Assembly (NCBI GenBank): GCA_002506175.1
Contig: DAXB01000048.1
Coordinates: 1 to 7,013, forward strand
Length of the DNA: 7,013 bases
Direction: 5' to 3'
DNA from: Methanomassiliicoccaceae archaeon UBA113
GTDB lineage: Archaea; Thermoplasmatota; Thermoplasmata; Methanomassiliicoccales; Methanomethylophilaceae
Of the stretch, positions 6,615 through 7,013 are shown in pieces. The notes under the pieces were generated by a model. It had not been told where the DNA came from, did no database searches, and saw only the letters and a program-made list of their open reading frames with translations. Position numbers and translations under genes: made by a program. Each line of letters begins with the position of its first letter. Position 1 is the first letter of the stretch.

Positions 6615-6627
6615 AGGCCCGAAGCCT
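6615..6627 (-). terminator. Small stem-loop past the InlB-repeat remnant
   Basis: On the minus strand AGGC and GCCT enclose a TTCGG loop, followed by TTGTTTATT. An alternative pairing is AAGCCT (6622-6627) with AGGCTT (6641-6646). It starts 11 bases after the stop codon of the InlB-repeat remnant and may be the leftover terminator of the gene that once ended there. The stem is short. Confidence 0.35.
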
Positions 6628-6638
6628 AAGAGGTTTGC

Positions 6639-6746
6639 TCAGGCTTTATCCCACTGAGCGAAGATGATCATCCCAGCTTTTACTGTAACGTCGGTACCGT
6701 AAGACTGTCCGGAACCATCCAGTTTGGTGTTCCATCCTTTGAGAAC
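6639..6746 (-). pseudogene. C-terminal remnant of an InlB B-repeat (Listeria-Bacteroides repeat) surface protein
   Basis: The last 35 codons before the TGA at 6639 read LKGWNTKLDGSGQSYG followed by TDVTVKAGMIIFAQWDKA. This is the second half of the InlB B-repeat family (Flg_new type), whose signature is a GWNT..DGSG..Y segment followed by a strand ending in L/I-x-A-Q-W. Such repeats stand in tandem at the C-termini of secreted or cell-surface adhesion proteins. Upstream in the same frame (6747-6866) the sequence no longer resembles the repeat, contains no ATG-initiated signal peptide and overlaps the promoter of the gene starting at 6882. The frame has no Shine-Dalgarno or archaeal promoter on this strand. 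I read it as the end of a surface-protein gene that lost its body by deletion or recombination. A real 75-residue small protein initiating at TTG is less likely. Confidence 0.65.
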
Positions 6747-6852
6747 GCACCTGCTTGTTAGCCATACTGATGGAATGGATTGTGATGTATTAATTTGTAA
6801 ACAATTATTCAACATACATCCATATGCCTGTTGAAATCGAAACATAGATATC

Positions 6853-6860
6853 AATATAAT
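6853..6860 (+). promoter_or_regulatory. TATA box of the right-edge gene
   Basis: AATATAAT is centred about 25 bases before the ATG at 6882. As with the other first genes in the window, no Shine-Dalgarno sequence precedes the start codon, so a leaderless transcript is expected. Confidence 0.6.
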
Positions 6861-6881
6861 CGACAACCGACATTTCCAATT

Positions 6882-7013
6882 ATGGCTTCCAAAGCAATTA
6901 TTGCAATCGTGGCAGCGATCATAATCGTTGCCGGAGGGGTAGCCGCCTATTTCATGATGAACGGAAACAGCGATTCACCGGTAAAGAAGAGCCTCTTTCT
7001 GATTTTCAGTGGG
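6882..7013 (+). CDS. N-terminus of a membrane-anchored or secreted protein, cut by the window edge
   Basis: Only the first 44 codons are in the window. Residues 1-4 (MASK) give a short positive N-terminus. About residues 5-26 are a strongly hydrophobic segment rich in Ile, Ala and Val, ending in GGVAAYFMM. A polar stretch NGNSDSPVKK then begins the part presumably exposed outside the cell. There is no lipobox Cys, so it looks like an uncleaved anchor or a Sec signal, not a lipoprotein signal. This N-terminal style is common in extracytoplasmic substrate-binding and surface proteins of Methanomassiliicoccales-like archaea, but that is from general familiarity. The mature domain lies outside the window and the function cannot be named. 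The ATG is supported by a TATA box 25 bases upstream. The neighbouring InlB-repeat remnant points to a locus for exported proteins. Confidence 0.75.
   Translation, partial: MASKAIIAIVAAIIIVAGGVAAYFMMNGNSDSPVKKSLFLIFSG

Overview
The window looks like chromosomal DNA of an archaeon, most likely a methanogen-related Thermoplasmatota such as the Methanomassiliicoccales. Direct evidence for an archaeon is an intact Pelota gene and TATA boxes about 25-28 bases upstream of four start codons that lack a ribosome binding site, which implies leaderless transcripts. The lineage within the archaea is an inference from the leaderless style, an InlB-type (Listeria-Bacteroides) repeat remnant and the style of the N-terminal membrane anchor in the last gene. 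No rRNA, tRNA, CRISPR array or intact mobile element was seen.

Layout. Positions 1-469 are AT-rich and hold only a doubtful open fragment running in from the left edge, one stem-loop and the terminator of the carAB operon. Positions 470-4758 (minus strand) are carA-carB, the two subunits of carbamoyl-phosphate synthetase, overlapping by ATGA. A 347-base divergent intergenic region (4759-5105) carries the carAB and pelA promoters. pelA (5106-6143, plus) encodes the ribosome-rescue factor Pelota. A small winged-helix protein follows under its own promoter (6222-6569), then tandem stem-loops. On the minus strand at 6639-6746 is the orphaned C-terminal end of an InlB B-repeat surface protein. A membrane-anchored or secreted protein starts at 6882 and runs off the right edge.

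The main discovery candidate is in carA. The protein aligns with CarA along its whole length, but its glutamine amidotransferase active site is dismantled. The nucleophile motif GICLGHQ reads GIALGCD, so the catalytic Cys is Ala, and the residues that hold glutamine in the E. coli enzyme are also changed (Gln273 to Asp, Asn311 to Ser, Gly313 to Asp). The catalytic His and Glu remain, and CarB looks complete. The likely reading is a carbamoyl-phosphate synthetase that uses free ammonia and keeps a non-hydrolytic small subunit. This parallels animal CPS1 and would suit an ammonia-rich habitat such as a gut or digester. The rest of the window is ordinary housekeeping plus a small accessory zone at the right end.
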